A stretch of 48,984 nucleotides of DNA, taken from the NCBI GenBank assembly GCA_002967695.1, contig PUHN01000025.1, forward strand, positions 1 to 48,984. The letters run 5' to 3'. Positions 35,923-44,401 of this stretch are shown here, piece after piece. Every line of letters starts with the position of its first letter. Within the stretch, counting starts at the first letter, position 1. The position numbers were made by a program, and so were the translations under genes. The stretch is from Rhodobacteraceae bacterium WD3A24. Its GTDB lineage: Bacteria; Pseudomonadota; Alphaproteobacteria; Rhodobacterales; Rhodobacteraceae. The notes under the pieces were generated by a model. It worked only from the letters and a program-made list of their open reading frames with translations. It ran no database searches and was not told where the DNA came from.

Positions 35923-36612
35923 TCAATCGCGCGTCGCGAAGGCCATGATTTCGGCGACCAGCGCGTCCAGCGTGTCGATCACCGGGACGGGCGCCGCCAG
36001 CCGCGGCGCGAGCAGCGAGAATTCCGTGCAGGCCACCATCAGCGCCCCGGCACCGCGCCGCGCCAGCTCCGCGGCAGCGGCCTCGAGCGAGGCGAGCGCG
36101 GCATCCACCGGCCCCTCGGCCTTGATGCGGCGGATCGCGGCGAGCATCGCGTCCTCATCCTCTGGCCAGATCTGGCTCAAGCCCTGCGCCGCCAGCGCCG
36201 CGTCGAACACGCCGACCTTGCGCACGGCGGGCGAGGCCAGCATTCCGACCGCCCCGCCCGGCCCCGCCGCGCGTGCGGTCGCCGCGCTCGACAGGGCGAC
36301 CATGTCGAGGAAAGGCACCTCTGACGCGGCGCGGATGGCGTCGGCGTAGTGATGGGCCGTGTTGCAGGGCATGGCCAGCGCCTGCGCGCCGGCCGCCTCC
36401 AGCCGCCGCGCCATCGCCGCGAGGACCGGGCCGGGGTCTTCCCCCGTGCCCTCTATGAGCGCCTTGATACGCGAGGGAACCTGCGTGTTGTTGTCCACGA
36501 TCAGGGGGATGTGGTCGGAATCGTCGCGCGCGGGCACTGCGGCGACGATCCGCTGCATCAGCAGGATCGTCGCCTCGGGGCCCATGCCGCCCAGAATGCC
36601 GACGGTGCGCAC
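35923..36612 (-). CDS. Aspartate/glutamate racemase family amino-acid racemase
   Basis: 229 residues. Opens with VGILGGMGPEAT, the signature of the RacX/YgeA branch. The two catalytic cysteines are C83 (MPCNTAHHY) and C195 (VACTEFSLL). It interconverts L and D amino acids without PLP. It lies 8 bp behind the PLP desulfhydrase/sulfo-lyase gene in the same transcript. The racemase may therefore set the stereochemistry of the substrate that the lyase degrades. Confidence 0.92.
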   Translation of the reverse strand: MRTVGILGGMGPEATILLMQRIVAAVPARDDSDHIPLIVDNNTQVPSRIKALIEGTGEDPGPVLAAMARRLEAAGAQALAMPCNTAHHYADAIRAASEVPFLDMVALSSAATARAAGPGGAVGMLASPAVRKVGVFDAALAAQGLSQIWPEDEDAMLAAIRRIKAEGPVDAALASLEAAAAELARRGAGALMVACTEFSLLAPRLAAPVPVIDTLDALVAEIMAFATRD

Positions 36613-36620
36613 CGCCCGCC

Positions 36621-37637
36621 TCAGCCCAGACGCCGCGCCGAGAAGTCGAAGGCGCCATCATAGCCGAACAGCGCCGCCGCCCCGCCGGTGTGCAGGAAGA
36701 CGATGCGCTCGCCCTTCTTGAACTGTCCCTTGCGGATCAGGTCGATCAGGCCGGCCGCGCCCTTGGCCGAATAGACCGGGTCGAGCAGGATGCCCTCCAG
36801 TTCGGCGAACATGGCGATGGCCTCCATGCCGCTGTCGGTGGGAATCCCGTACCCCTCTCCGACATAGTCGCAATTGGCCACCACGTCGCCGCGCTCGACC
36901 ACGCCGGGGGCGCCAAGCTTCTCGGCGGTGGCCTTGGCCAGGTTGAAGACGTTCTCCTCCTGCTTGTCCTTCGGCGCGCGCACGCCCACCCCCAGCAGCG
37001 GCACCTGCGCGCTGATCGCCTTGAGCCCGGTGGCGAGCCCCGCCTGCGTGCCCGCGCTGCCCGTCGCGGTGACGATGTGGTCCAGCGCGAGGCCACGGTC
37101 ATTGGCCTGGCCGATCAACTCGAAGGCCGCGTTGACATAGCCGAGCGCACCGATGGGGTTGGAGCCGCCGCCCGGAATGACATAGGGCTTGCGCCCCTCC
37201 TTGCGGAACCTGTCGGCCACGCCCTCCATCTCGGCGTTCATGTCCGCGCCACCGGGGCGCTTCTCGGTCGTCGCGCCGTGAAGATGGTCGAGCAGGACGT
37301 TGCCGTTGGTGTTGTAGTTGGCGTCGTTGCTGCCGGTGCGATCCTCCAGCAGGATGTGACAGCCCAGCCCCAGCCTGGCGGCGAAGGCCGCGGTCTGGCG
37401 GGCGTGGTTGGACTGCGTCGCGCCCTGGGTGATGACCATGTCGGCCCCCTCGGCCTGCGCCTCGGCCATCAGGAATTCCAGCTTGCGGGTCTTGTTGCCG
37501 CCGGTGGACAGGCCCGTGCAATCGTCGCGCTTGATCCAGATCTCCGGGCCGCCAAGTTCGGCGCTCAGCCGGTCCATCCGCTCCAGCGGGGTGGGCAGAT
37601 GGGCCAGGAATATGCGGGGGAAGCGGGCCAGATGCAT
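36621..37637 (-). CDS. PLP-dependent D-cysteine desulfhydrase / L-cysteate sulfo-lyase (CuyA-like)
   Basis: 338 residues of the ACC deaminase/D-cysteine desulfhydrase fold. The PLP motif GGNKTRKLE is at 46-54 with Schiff-base lysine K49. [18 protein letters not shown] and a late [20 protein letters not shown] are family hallmarks. Members eliminate H2S from D-cysteine, sulfite from L-cysteate (CuyA, common in Rhodobacteraceae), or chloride from 3-chloro-D-alanine. The sequence alone does not settle which. A TauE-type exporter 2 kb away could remove sulfite, which favours CuyA-like activity, but it is in another unit. Divergent from a LysR gene. Confidence 0.88.
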   Translation of the reverse strand: MHLARFPRIFLAHLPTPLERMDRLSAELGGPEIWIKRDDCTGLSTGGNKTRKLEFLMAEAQAEGADMVITQGATQSNHARQTAAFAARLGLGCHILLEDRTGSNDANYNTNGNVLLDHLHGATTEKRPGGADMNAEMEGVADRFRKEGRKPYVIPGGGSNPIGALGYVNAAFELIGQANDRGLALDHIVTATGSAGTQAGLATGLKAISAQVPLLGVGVRAPKDKQEENVFNLAKATAEKLGAPGVVERGDVVANCDYVGEGYGIPTDSGMEAIAMFAELEGILLDPVYSAKGAAGLIDLIRKGQFKKGERIVFLHTGGAAALFGYDGAFDFSARRLG

Positions 37638-37699
37638 GGGATGTCCTCTTGCTCAAATTGCGTCGGCCGCATGGTACGACCGCCCACCAGGGCTTTCAA

Positions 37700-37728
37700 A
37701 TGCGAAATGCGCCGGGTAACATTCGCAT
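37700..37728. promoter_or_regulatory. LysR-type dyad between lyase and LysR genes
   Basis: ATGCGAA (37700-37706) and TTCGCAT (37722-37728) form a perfect 7-bp inverted repeat with a 15-bp spacer, 39 bp before the LysR start. The position and extended symmetry fit a LysR recognition site controlling both divergent genes. Confidence 0.5.
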
Positions 37729-37766
37729 CGGGAAAGTTAGCGCCGATGACAGGGAGCCGGGAGACG

Positions 37767-38714
37767 ATGCGGCTGGAATGGCTGGAAGACATTCTCGCGG
37801 TGATCGAGACGGGCTCTTTCGCCCAGGCGGCCGAGCGGCGGCTTCTGACCCAGTCGGCCTTCTCCCGGCGCATCCGGCAGATCGAGGCGCATGTCGGCGC
37901 CGAGCTTTTCGACCGCACCCGCAAGCCGGTCGAGCTGCGCCGGGTCGTGCGCGAGCGTCATGCCCGTATCCGCGAGCTTGCCGACGGGCTGCAGGCGCTG
38001 CGCGGCGAGTTCCAGCGCAGCGGGCGCGAAAGCGGCAACCGCATCGTCATCGCCGCCCAGCATTCCATCACCACCGCCATCGCGCCGGGGCTCGTCGCGC
38101 GGCTGGGCGCCGAAAGCGACGATGTCGCGCTGCGGCTGCGTTCGGCAAACCGCGACGACTGCCATCTTCTGATGCTCGCCCGGCAGGCCGATATCGCGCT
38201 GGTCTACGACTCGCCCGCCGACCCGCTGCCGGCCCCGCAGGGCTTTGTCGAGCGCCGGGTTGTGGGCCATGACGTGCTGCGCCCGGTGGCCGGGCCCGCG
38301 CTGGCCGCGCGCGTGGCCGACGACTGCGATTGCGCCGCGCCGCTGCCGGTCATCGCGTATCCGGCCGACGTGTTTCTGGGCCGAGTCATGGCGCGGGGAG
38401 GCGCCATCGGGGCGAATGCCCCGCGGCCCCGCCGGGTGGCCGCGGAAACCGCGCTGACGCTGGCGGCGCTCAACCTCGCCGAGGCCGGCGCGGGGGTGGC
38501 GTGGCTGCCGGGCTCGCTGGCGGCCGACCCGCTGCGCCGCGGCGCGCTGGTCGGGCTCGATGCGGTTCTGCCGGCGCTGCCGCTCACCGTGGTCGCACTG
38601 CGGCTGGTGGGCTCGGAGAACCCCGCCGAGGCGCGCGCATGGGCGGCGCTGTGCGCCGGCGCCCTGGTGCCCGGCGAAGCCGACGGCGCACAGCCGGCCG
38701 CGCCCGATGGCTGA
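37767..38714 (+). CDS. LysR-family transcriptional regulator (divergent from lyase)
   Basis: 315 residues. The start MRLEWLEDI at 37767; an ATG seven codons upstream (37746) is also possible. The N-terminal HTH is LEDILAVIETGSFAQAAERRLLTQSAFSRRIRQIEAHVGAELFDRTRKP. A LysR substrate domain follows (RIVIAAQHSITTAIAPGLVARL). The recognition helix segment is standard. It most likely regulates the divergent lyase-racemase pair through the 37700-37728 dyad. Confidence 0.9.
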   Translation: MRLEWLEDILAVIETGSFAQAAERRLLTQSAFSRRIRQIEAHVGAELFDRTRKPVELRRVVRERHARIRELADGLQALRGEFQRSGRESGNRIVIAAQHSITTAIAPGLVARLGAESDDVALRLRSANRDDCHLLMLARQADIALVYDSPADPLPAPQGFVERRVVGHDVLRPVAGPALAARVADDCDCAAPLPVIAYPADVFLGRVMARGGAIGANAPRPRRVAAETALTLAALNLAEAGAGVAWLPGSLAADPLRRGALVGLDAVLPALPLTVVALRLVGSENPAEARAWAALCAGALVPGEADGAQPAAPDG

Positions 38715-38731
38715 TGGCGGCGGCCGAGTTC

Positions 38732-39607
38732 TCAACCGCCCGCCCCGACCTGGGCGCGCAGCGCGTCGCGCAGATGCCGGCAGAACCGTTCGCGCGCATT
38801 GCCCTTCAGGCTGAGCAGCCCCATCCGGCGGATCGCCGGGGGCTCGCCAAGCGGATGCAGCCGTAGCGTCTCGGGCAGCACGGCGGTGCCGACCCGTTCG
38901 GGCACGATCGACACGCCCAGCCCGCTCGTGACCAGAGCGACCACGCCGTCGAGCGTGTCCACCTCCATCTGCGAGGCCACGGCAATGCCCTCTTCGGCCA
39001 GCCGGGCCTCGATCATCTCGGCAACCCGCGCCCTGCGCGAAAACCGGACATAGGGATTGCGCGCGAGCACATCGCGGTAGTCCTCGCCCTCGGCGCCGGG
39101 ATGGGCGATGACGACGAGCCGCTCCTCGCAGACCTCGTCAAAGCGCATCGTCGCGGGCAGCGTGACCGGTTCAGTCACCACGGCGGTGTCGATCCGGCCC
39201 GAGCGCAGCTGCGCCTCCAACTCGTGGGTCAGCCCCGTGGTCAGCCGCACGGCGAGTTCCGGCACCGTCCGGCGCAGCTCCAGCAGCGCGGGCGGCAGGA
39301 TGCCCGCCACCGCCGTATGCACCGCCCCCAGCCGCAGCACGCCCGCATTGGACGACCGGCGCAGCGTCTCCGAGAGTTCCTCCCACTTGGCGATGACCTC
39401 GCGCGCGCGCTCGGCAAAGGCGTATCCCTCGGGGGTGAGCACCGGCGGGCGGCGCGTGCGGTCGAACAGATCGATCTGAACATCGGTCTCCAGCCCGCGC
39501 ATCTGCACGCTGATCGCCGAGGCCGAGACCCCCAGCGCCGCGGCGGCGTCGGCGAAGCTGCCATGATCGACCACCGCGATGAAGGTATAGAGCGTCTTGA
39601 CGTCCAT
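38732..39607 (-). CDS. LysR-family transcriptional regulator (dicarboxylate cluster)
   Basis: 291 residues. HTH: LYTFIAVVDHGSFADAAAALGVSASAISVQMRGLETDVQIDLFDRTRRP. The effector domain begins at about 90 (LRLGAVHTAVAGILPPALLELRR). It lies 27 bp downstream of the TauE/SafE gene and 17 bp from the convergent LysR gene. It is the last gene of the long minus-strand cluster and a candidate regulator of it. Confidence 0.92.
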   Translation of the reverse strand: MDVKTLYTFIAVVDHGSFADAAAALGVSASAISVQMRGLETDVQIDLFDRTRRPPVLTPEGYAFAERAREVIAKWEELSETLRRSSNAGVLRLGAVHTAVAGILPPALLELRRTVPELAVRLTTGLTHELEAQLRSGRIDTAVVTEPVTLPATMRFDEVCEERLVVIAHPGAEGEDYRDVLARNPYVRFSRRARVAEMIEARLAEEGIAVASQMEVDTLDGVVALVTSGLGVSIVPERVGTAVLPETLRLHPLGEPPAIRRMGLLSLKGNARERFCRHLRDALRAQVGAGG

Positions 39608-39634
39608 TCCGCCTCCGCCCGTTGCGTCCGCGGC

Positions 39635-40393
39635 CTAGGCCGTGCCGATCCCGCGCAGCACCAGATTGGCGCCCAGCAGGCACAACACCATCAGCACGGC
39701 GAGCCGGAACCGTTCGGCCGGGATGCGCCGCGCCAGCGCATTACCCAGATACATTCCCACCAGCGCCGCCGGAAACGCCGCCAGCGCGGTGAGGAATCGC
39801 GGCATGTCGAACAGCCCCGCGGCAAGGAACGACGCCGAGATCATCACCCCCGAGACGATGAAGAACAGGCTGATGGCCGAGAGAAACATCTCCCGCTCGA
39901 CCTTCAGCCCCACCAGATACATCACGAAGAGCGGCCCGTTGGCGGTGGTCAGCGCGCCGACCACCCCGGCGAGAACCCCGATCACCCCGCCGATGCCGCG
40001 CTCGCGCCCCTCGGGGACGGCAAGGCGCGGCGTGACAAGGCTCACCCCCGTGAAGGCGACCACGAAGACCCCCAGCGCAATCAGCAGCACCGAGTCGTTG
40101 ACGAAGGCCACGAAGACCGCGCCGATCGGCACCCCGATCACCACCCCGATGACGACCGGGTTGAACCTGCGCAGCGTCTCGCTCATGCGCCTCTCATGCA
40201 GGAACTGGGTGACGTTGGTCAGCGGCAGCACGATCGCGTTGATCGCCAGCGCCGCCTCGACGGGAATGACCAGCGGCAGGACCGACATCGTCGCCAGTGG
40301 CAGTCCGAAGCCCATCGCCCCCTTGATCATGCCGCCGGCCACGAAGATCGCCAGCACCGCGAGAAGTTCGGAAGGATCGAGCCCGACAAGCAT
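39635..40393 (-). CDS. TauE/SafE-family membrane transporter
   Basis: 252 residues, about eight membrane helices in two repeated halves. The paired signature is ELLAVLAIFVAGGMIKGAMGFGLPLATMSVLPL near the start and VIGVLAGVVGALTTANGPLFVMYLVG mid-protein. The family exports sulfite, sulfoacetate or other organic anions. The ATG at 40393 was preferred; GTG two codons upstream is also possible. It lies 90 bp after tctA. Confidence 0.9.
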   Translation of the reverse strand: MLVGLDPSELLAVLAIFVAGGMIKGAMGFGLPLATMSVLPLVIPVEAALAINAIVLPLTNVTQFLHERRMSETLRRFNPVVIGVVIGVPIGAVFVAFVNDSVLLIALGVFVVAFTGVSLVTPRLAVPEGRERGIGGVIGVLAGVVGALTTANGPLFVMYLVGLKVEREMFLSAISLFFIVSGVMISASFLAAGLFDMPRFLTALAAFPAALVGMYLGNALARRIPAERFRLAVLMVLCLLGANLVLRGIGTA

Positions 40394-40483
40394 CGTCACG
40401 CCCGCCCCGCCCCGGCGCGGGCCGCGCGCGCACGGCGCGTCGGCCGGGCGCAGGCGCCCGTATAGCCGCTCTGGCGCGTCATG

Positions 40484-42028
40484 TCAGCCGGTGGCCTCGT
40501 CCTGGCCCTCGCCATGCCGCCGGCTCTCCTCGCGCAGCCGGCGCTTGAGCCGCGCGTTGGAGACGGTCGTGCGGATGATGAAGGCCAGCGCCAGCAGGGT
40601 GAGCGCCCAGAAGGTCCAGGTGATCGGGCCGCGGGTGAAGATCTCGGGCGCGCCCTGCGACATCAGCAGCGACTGGCGGAAGTTGTTCTCCAGCAGCGGC
40701 CCGAGGATGAAGGCGATGAGAAACGGCGCCGGCGGAAACCGCAGCAGCACCATCGCATAGCCCAGCAGCCCCATCGCGAACATCACGCCCACATCGAAGG
40801 CCGAGTTGTTGACCGCGTAGACGCCGAAGATGCACAGCACCAGCACGCTGGGAAACAGCAGGTTGGGCGGGATGTCGGCGACATAGCGAAAGCCGCGTAT
40901 CGCCACGGACCCGATGAAGAACAGCAGGACGGAGCTGACGATCAGCCCGATGAAGAGCGCATAGATGATGTCGGCATGGGTCTGGAACAGCATCGGGCCG
41001 GGTTGGAGATCATGCACCATGAAGGCGCCGATGATGATCGCGGTGATCACGTCGCCGGGGATGCCCAGCGACAGCAGCGGGATGAGCGTGGCCCCCGCCA
41101 CGCCGTTGTTGCCCGCCTCCGCGGCGGCGACGCCCTCGATCTCGCCCTTGCCGAAATTGGCCTGGTTGGGCGAGGTCCGGCGCGCCTCGGAATAGGAGAG
41201 AAACGCCGAGGGCGCCGCCCCGATGCCGGGGATCGAGCCCATGAACACCCCGATCAGACTGCCGCGGAAGATCGACTTGAAGCAGCGCTTGAGTTCGTCG
41301 AAGGCCACGCCGACATGGCCCAGCCCGCGTACCTTGCCGTCGCGCTCGCGCGGCAGACGGACATGGGCGAAAATCTCGGGCAGCGCGAAGAGCCCGATGA
41401 GCACGGCGATGAAGTTCAGCCCCCCCATCAGGTTGGCGTTGCCGAAGGTGAAGCGGTTGGTGCCGAAGATGAGGTCGAGCCCCACGGTGGCCAGCAGCAG
41501 CCCGATCACCGCGCTGACGATCCCCTTGGTCAGGCTGTCGCCGGAGACCCCCGCGATAATCGTCAGCGAGAACACGATCAGCGTGAAGAACTCGGGCGGG
41601 CCGAAATTCATCGCGAACTGCGCCAGCCAGCCGGCGAAGACGATCAGCGCGATGTTGGAGACGAAGTCGGCGATGCAAGAGGCGTAGAGCGCCATGCCCA
41701 GCGCCTTGCCCGCCTTGCCCTGCTCGGCCATCGGGTAGCCGTCGAGCGCGGTGGCCGAGGAGGCCGGCGTGCCCGGCGTGCGGATCAGGATCGCCGGGAT
41801 CGAGCCGCCGAAGATGCCGCCCTTGTAGACACCCAGCAGCAGCAGGATGCCGAAGATCGGGTCGAGCGCGAAGGTGAAGGGCAGCGTCAGCGCCACCGCC
41901 ATCGTCGCCGACATGCCCGGTATCGCGCCGGCGAAGACGCCCACGGCGATCCCCAGCGCGAGAAAGAACAGGCTTTCCCACTGCGCGACCAGGCCGAAAC
42001 CGGCGGCGAGGGCCTCGAAAAAGCTCAT
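40484..42028 (-). CDS. tctA: Tripartite tricarboxylate transporter large permease TctA
   Basis: 514 residues, about twelve helices. TctA hallmarks are GIAVGVFAGAIPGMSATMAVAL, GGIFGGSIPAILIRTPGTPASSATALDGYPMA and SLIGVFMGSIPGIGAAPSAFLSY. It forms the secondary-transport channel for a carboxylate bound by TctC. Overlaps tctB by four bases. The basic, charged C-terminus is cytoplasmic. Confidence 0.96.
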   Translation of the reverse strand: MSFFEALAAGFGLVAQWESLFFLALGIAVGVFAGAIPGMSATMAVALTLPFTFALDPIFGILLLLGVYKGGIFGGSIPAILIRTPGTPASSATALDGYPMAEQGKAGKALGMALYASCIADFVSNIALIVFAGWLAQFAMNFGPPEFFTLIVFSLTIIAGVSGDSLTKGIVSAVIGLLLATVGLDLIFGTNRFTFGNANLMGGLNFIAVLIGLFALPEIFAHVRLPRERDGKVRGLGHVGVAFDELKRCFKSIFRGSLIGVFMGSIPGIGAAPSAFLSYSEARRTSPNQANFGKGEIEGVAAAEAGNNGVAGATLIPLLSLGIPGDVITAIIIGAFMVHDLQPGPMLFQTHADIIYALFIGLIVSSVLLFFIGSVAIRGFRYVADIPPNLLFPSVLVLCIFGVYAVNNSAFDVGVMFAMGLLGYAMVLLRFPPAPFLIAFILGPLLENNFRQSLLMSQGAPEIFTRGPITWTFWALTLLALAFIIRTTVSNARLKRRLREESRRHGEGQDEATG

Positions 42029-42516
42029 GGCAGCCTCACAAAATCGCCCTGCGGGATCGAAACGCCCGCGACCTTGGAAAAGAAGAAATAGAGCGCCAGC
42101 GGCAGCACCACCGCGACGAGCACGCCCAGAACAAGCCGCTTGCCCCCGGTCAGAAGCACCGTCGCCACGAAGGCCAGCATCGAGGTCCAGACCATTCCCA
42201 GCACCGGAATGGCAAAGAAGATGACCACGAGCATCGCGGTCATCACCACCAGCCGCAGCCCCTCGGGGCCCGAGATCGCGAGGCTGTCGGCCTGCCCCTC
42301 GGGCGGCGCCGTTCCCAGCAGGGCGCGCAGCGTGAGCAGCCCGCCCAGCACCAGTAGCACCCAGCCCAGGATGTTGGGCCAGAACATCGGCGACAGAAAG
42401 ATCAGCCGCACACTGCGCGGCGCGACGATCCAGTTGGGCACCATGTAGGCCAGCAGAAAGACCGCCAGCGCCATGATGCCCAGACCGATCAGGGTCTCAT
42501 CCCGGCGAGAGAGCAT
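42025..42516 (-). CDS. tctB: Tripartite tricarboxylate transporter small permease TctB
   Basis: 163 residues with four helices and the TctB pattern (FLSPMFWPNILGWVLLVLGGLLTLRAL in the first half). Low sequence conservation is normal for this subunit; the position between tctC and tctA confirms it. A stable hairpin separates it from tctC, so it is probably made at a lower level than the binding protein. Confidence 0.93.
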   Translation of the reverse strand: MLSRRDETLIGLGIMALAVFLLAYMVPNWIVAPRSVRLIFLSPMFWPNILGWVLLVLGGLLTLRALLGTAPPEGQADSLAISGPEGLRLVVMTAMLVVIFFAIPVLGMVWTSMLAFVATVLLTGGKRLVLGVLVAVVLPLALYFFFSKVAGVSIPQGDFVRLP

Positions 42517-42577
42517 CGCTCAGCGTCCCTTGCAGAAGCGCCGGCGCCACGCGCCGGCCGATGTTTTCGGTGCGAAT

Positions 42578-42607
42578 GCGCCCCCGGCCGCATCGGGCCG
42601 GGGGCGT
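42578..42607 (-). terminator. Intercistronic stem-loop between tctC and tctB
   Basis: CGCCCCCGGCC (42579-42589) and GGCCGGGGGCG (42596-42606) pair perfectly over 11 bp with a 6-base loop. There is no U-tract, so it more likely protects the tctC mRNA end or partly attenuates tctBA. Confidence 0.55.
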
Positions 42608-42628
42608 CCGTTTCGCGTCAGGTCGCGA

Positions 42629-43606
42629 TCACTCGACTTCCATGTCGAGTTCGACGACCAGCTCGCGGAAGGTCTCGTACTGGCCGTTGATGAACTCGAC
42701 CGATTCCTCGGGGCTCATCAGGTCCACCTGCGAGCCGGCCTGATCCATGAAATCGAGGAAGCCCTCGTCCTGGACGGCCTCGGCCAGCCAGCCTTCCCAG
42801 GCGCTGGCGGCCTCGTCGGTCAGGTCCGCCGGCCCGGCGATGCCGGTCCAGCCCACCAGTTGCTCCAGCTCGGGGTGGCCCAGCTCGCGCGCCGTCGGGG
42901 CGTCAAAGCCTTCGAGCGGCTCGGGCGTGGTCACCATGATCGGGTTGAGCTGTTCGTTCTGCACGAAAGAGGCCAGCGCCGAGGAGTTGGTGCAGATGAA
43001 GGTCGCGGTGCCCTGCAGCACCGCGGTCGCGGCCGCGCCGCCGCCGTCCATCGGCAGGTGGATGGCGTCTTCCAGCGGGTTTTCCACGCCGAAGGCGTCG
43101 AGCACCATCGCGCCAGCCAGATGCAGCAGCGAGCCCACGCCCGAGGAGCTGAACAGCACCGTGCCCGGCGCCTCGTTCACGCGCGCGATCAGATCGTCCA
43201 TCGACTCGATGTCCGAATCCTCGGCCACCGCGCAGACGACCGGGTTGATCTCGTAGACGCCGACATAGCGGAACTCGTCGATCGTGTAAGGCAGCGTGGC
43301 CTTCATCGCCGGGTTGACCGAGTGCGAGCCGACACGCGCGAACAGCAGCGTGTAGCCGTCGCCGTCGGCATCGCGCACCGACACGGAGCCCGTCGCGCCG
43401 CCGGCGCCGGTGCGGTTCGACAGCACGATGGGCTCGGGCACGATCTCGCCCAGCGGGTTCGACAGCGCACGCGCCGACAGGTCGGTCGCGCCGCCCGTGC
43501 CGTAGGGAATCACCATCTGGATCGGGCGCTCGGGATACTCGGCCAGCGCCGGGCCGGTGACGAGCGCGGTGGCGCCGAGCGCCGCTGCGATGATCTTGCG
43601 TTTCAT
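42629..43606 (-). CDS. tctC: Tripartite tricarboxylate transporter binding protein TctC (Bug family)
   Basis: 325 residues. The start MKRKIIAAALG follows GGGAGGAGAAACC. Signal peptide to about residue 22 (ALAEYPERP). Bug-family features include PIQMVIPYGTGGATDLSARAL and NRTGAGGATGSVSVRDADGDGYTLLFA. It binds a carboxylate in the periplasm and hands it to TctAB. Located directly behind the fumarase-type genes, so its ligand is probably the cluster's substrate. Confidence 0.95.
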   Translation of the reverse strand: MKRKIIAAALGATALVTGPALAEYPERPIQMVIPYGTGGATDLSARALSNPLGEIVPEPIVLSNRTGAGGATGSVSVRDADGDGYTLLFARVGSHSVNPAMKATLPYTIDEFRYVGVYEINPVVCAVAEDSDIESMDDLIARVNEAPGTVLFSSSGVGSLLHLAGAMVLDAFGVENPLEDAIHLPMDGGGAAATAVLQGTATFICTNSSALASFVQNEQLNPIMVTTPEPLEGFDAPTARELGHPELEQLVGWTGIAGPADLTDEAASAWEGWLAEAVQDEGFLDFMDQAGSQVDLMSPEESVEFINGQYETFRELVVELDMEVE

Positions 43607-43686
43607 AGGTTTCTCCTCCCTTGGTCTGATTTCGGAACGCGCGCATGCCGGTCCGGCAATCGTCTCGCGCGCGCCCCAGCTTCGCA

Positions 43687-43706
43687 CGGCCCGGCGAGCC
43701 GGGCCG
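43687..43706 (-). terminator. Stem-loop between hydro-lyase beta gene and tctC
   Basis: CGGCCCGG-CGAG-CCGGGCCG, 8-bp perfect stem, in the 114-bp gap after the beta-subunit stop. Possible terminator or processing site separating the enzyme genes from the transporter genes. Confidence 0.35.
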
Positions 43707-43720
43707 CTCCTCGCCGACGC

Positions 43721-44401
43721 CTACATGACTTCGTCCTTGCGGTCGTCGGTTTCCCCGTAACGGTGCAGCGCGGGCGGTTGAAGCCCGTCGTAGAGCCGGC
43801 CGAGGCGCTGGTTGACGATGTCGCCATGCGTGGCGAACAGCGAGTTGCCCTCCAGATCGCTGTCGCAGATGAAGGGGCCGAAATTCTCGACCTCGAACAT
43901 CCACATCGCCTGCGCGAGACCCAGCTCGTCGAGCCAGTGCACGTCGCGCACCTTCTTGATGCCCCGGCCCAGCAGCGCGCCGGTGCCATAGCCGACCGTG
44001 GTCAGATAGAGCGCGCCGCGCGGCACCAGGATGTCGCGGTAGTCCTCGCGGCGCATGCCGCCCTTGCCGATCACGATCTTCGTGCCGGTCCTGTCGAGCC
44101 ACTCGCCCATGACCCTGGAAAAGCGGAAGCTCGCTGTCGCCGTGACCCCGCCGATGCGGTAGCTGCCGTTTTCGTCGGGCGCGGCGGCGGGCGAGCAGTG
44201 AAAGTTGACGTTGCTGATCTGGCTCAGGCCCTCGGGCAGCGCCCAGCCCTCTTCCAGAACGCTTTTGTAGACGCCCTCGCGCGCCGTGTAGACCACGCCG
44301 TCGAGGTACACGATCGCGCCGGGCTCCAGCTGTGCCAGATCCTCGGCCGTCGCGGGCAGTTTCAGGCGGAACTGCTTGAGGTTTCGGCCGGCGTTTCCCA
44401 T
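43721..44401 (-). CDS. Class I fumarase-type hydro-lyase, beta subunit (fumarase/tartrate dehydratase C-terminal domain)
   Basis: 226 residues. The start MGNAGRNLKQ overlaps the alpha subunit by 40 bases. Typical beta-domain motifs are LEPGAIVYLDGVVYTARE, GGVTATASFRFSRVM and IGKGGM. In fumarase A this domain is fused to the alpha domain; separate subunits occur in L-tartrate dehydratase TtdAB and archaeal fumarases. With the alpha subunit it should hydrate or dehydrate a C4-C5 dicarboxylate using a substrate-binding [4Fe-4S] cluster. Confidence 0.9.
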   Translation of the reverse strand: MGNAGRNLKQFRLKLPATAEDLAQLEPGAIVYLDGVVYTAREGVYKSVLEEGWALPEGLSQISNVNFHCSPAAAPDENGSYRIGGVTATASFRFSRVMGEWLDRTGTKIVIGKGGMRREDYRDILVPRGALYLTTVGYGTGALLGRGIKKVRDVHWLDELGLAQAMWMFEVENFGPFICDSDLEGNSLFATHGDIVNQRLGRLYDGLQPPALHRYGETDDRKDEVM

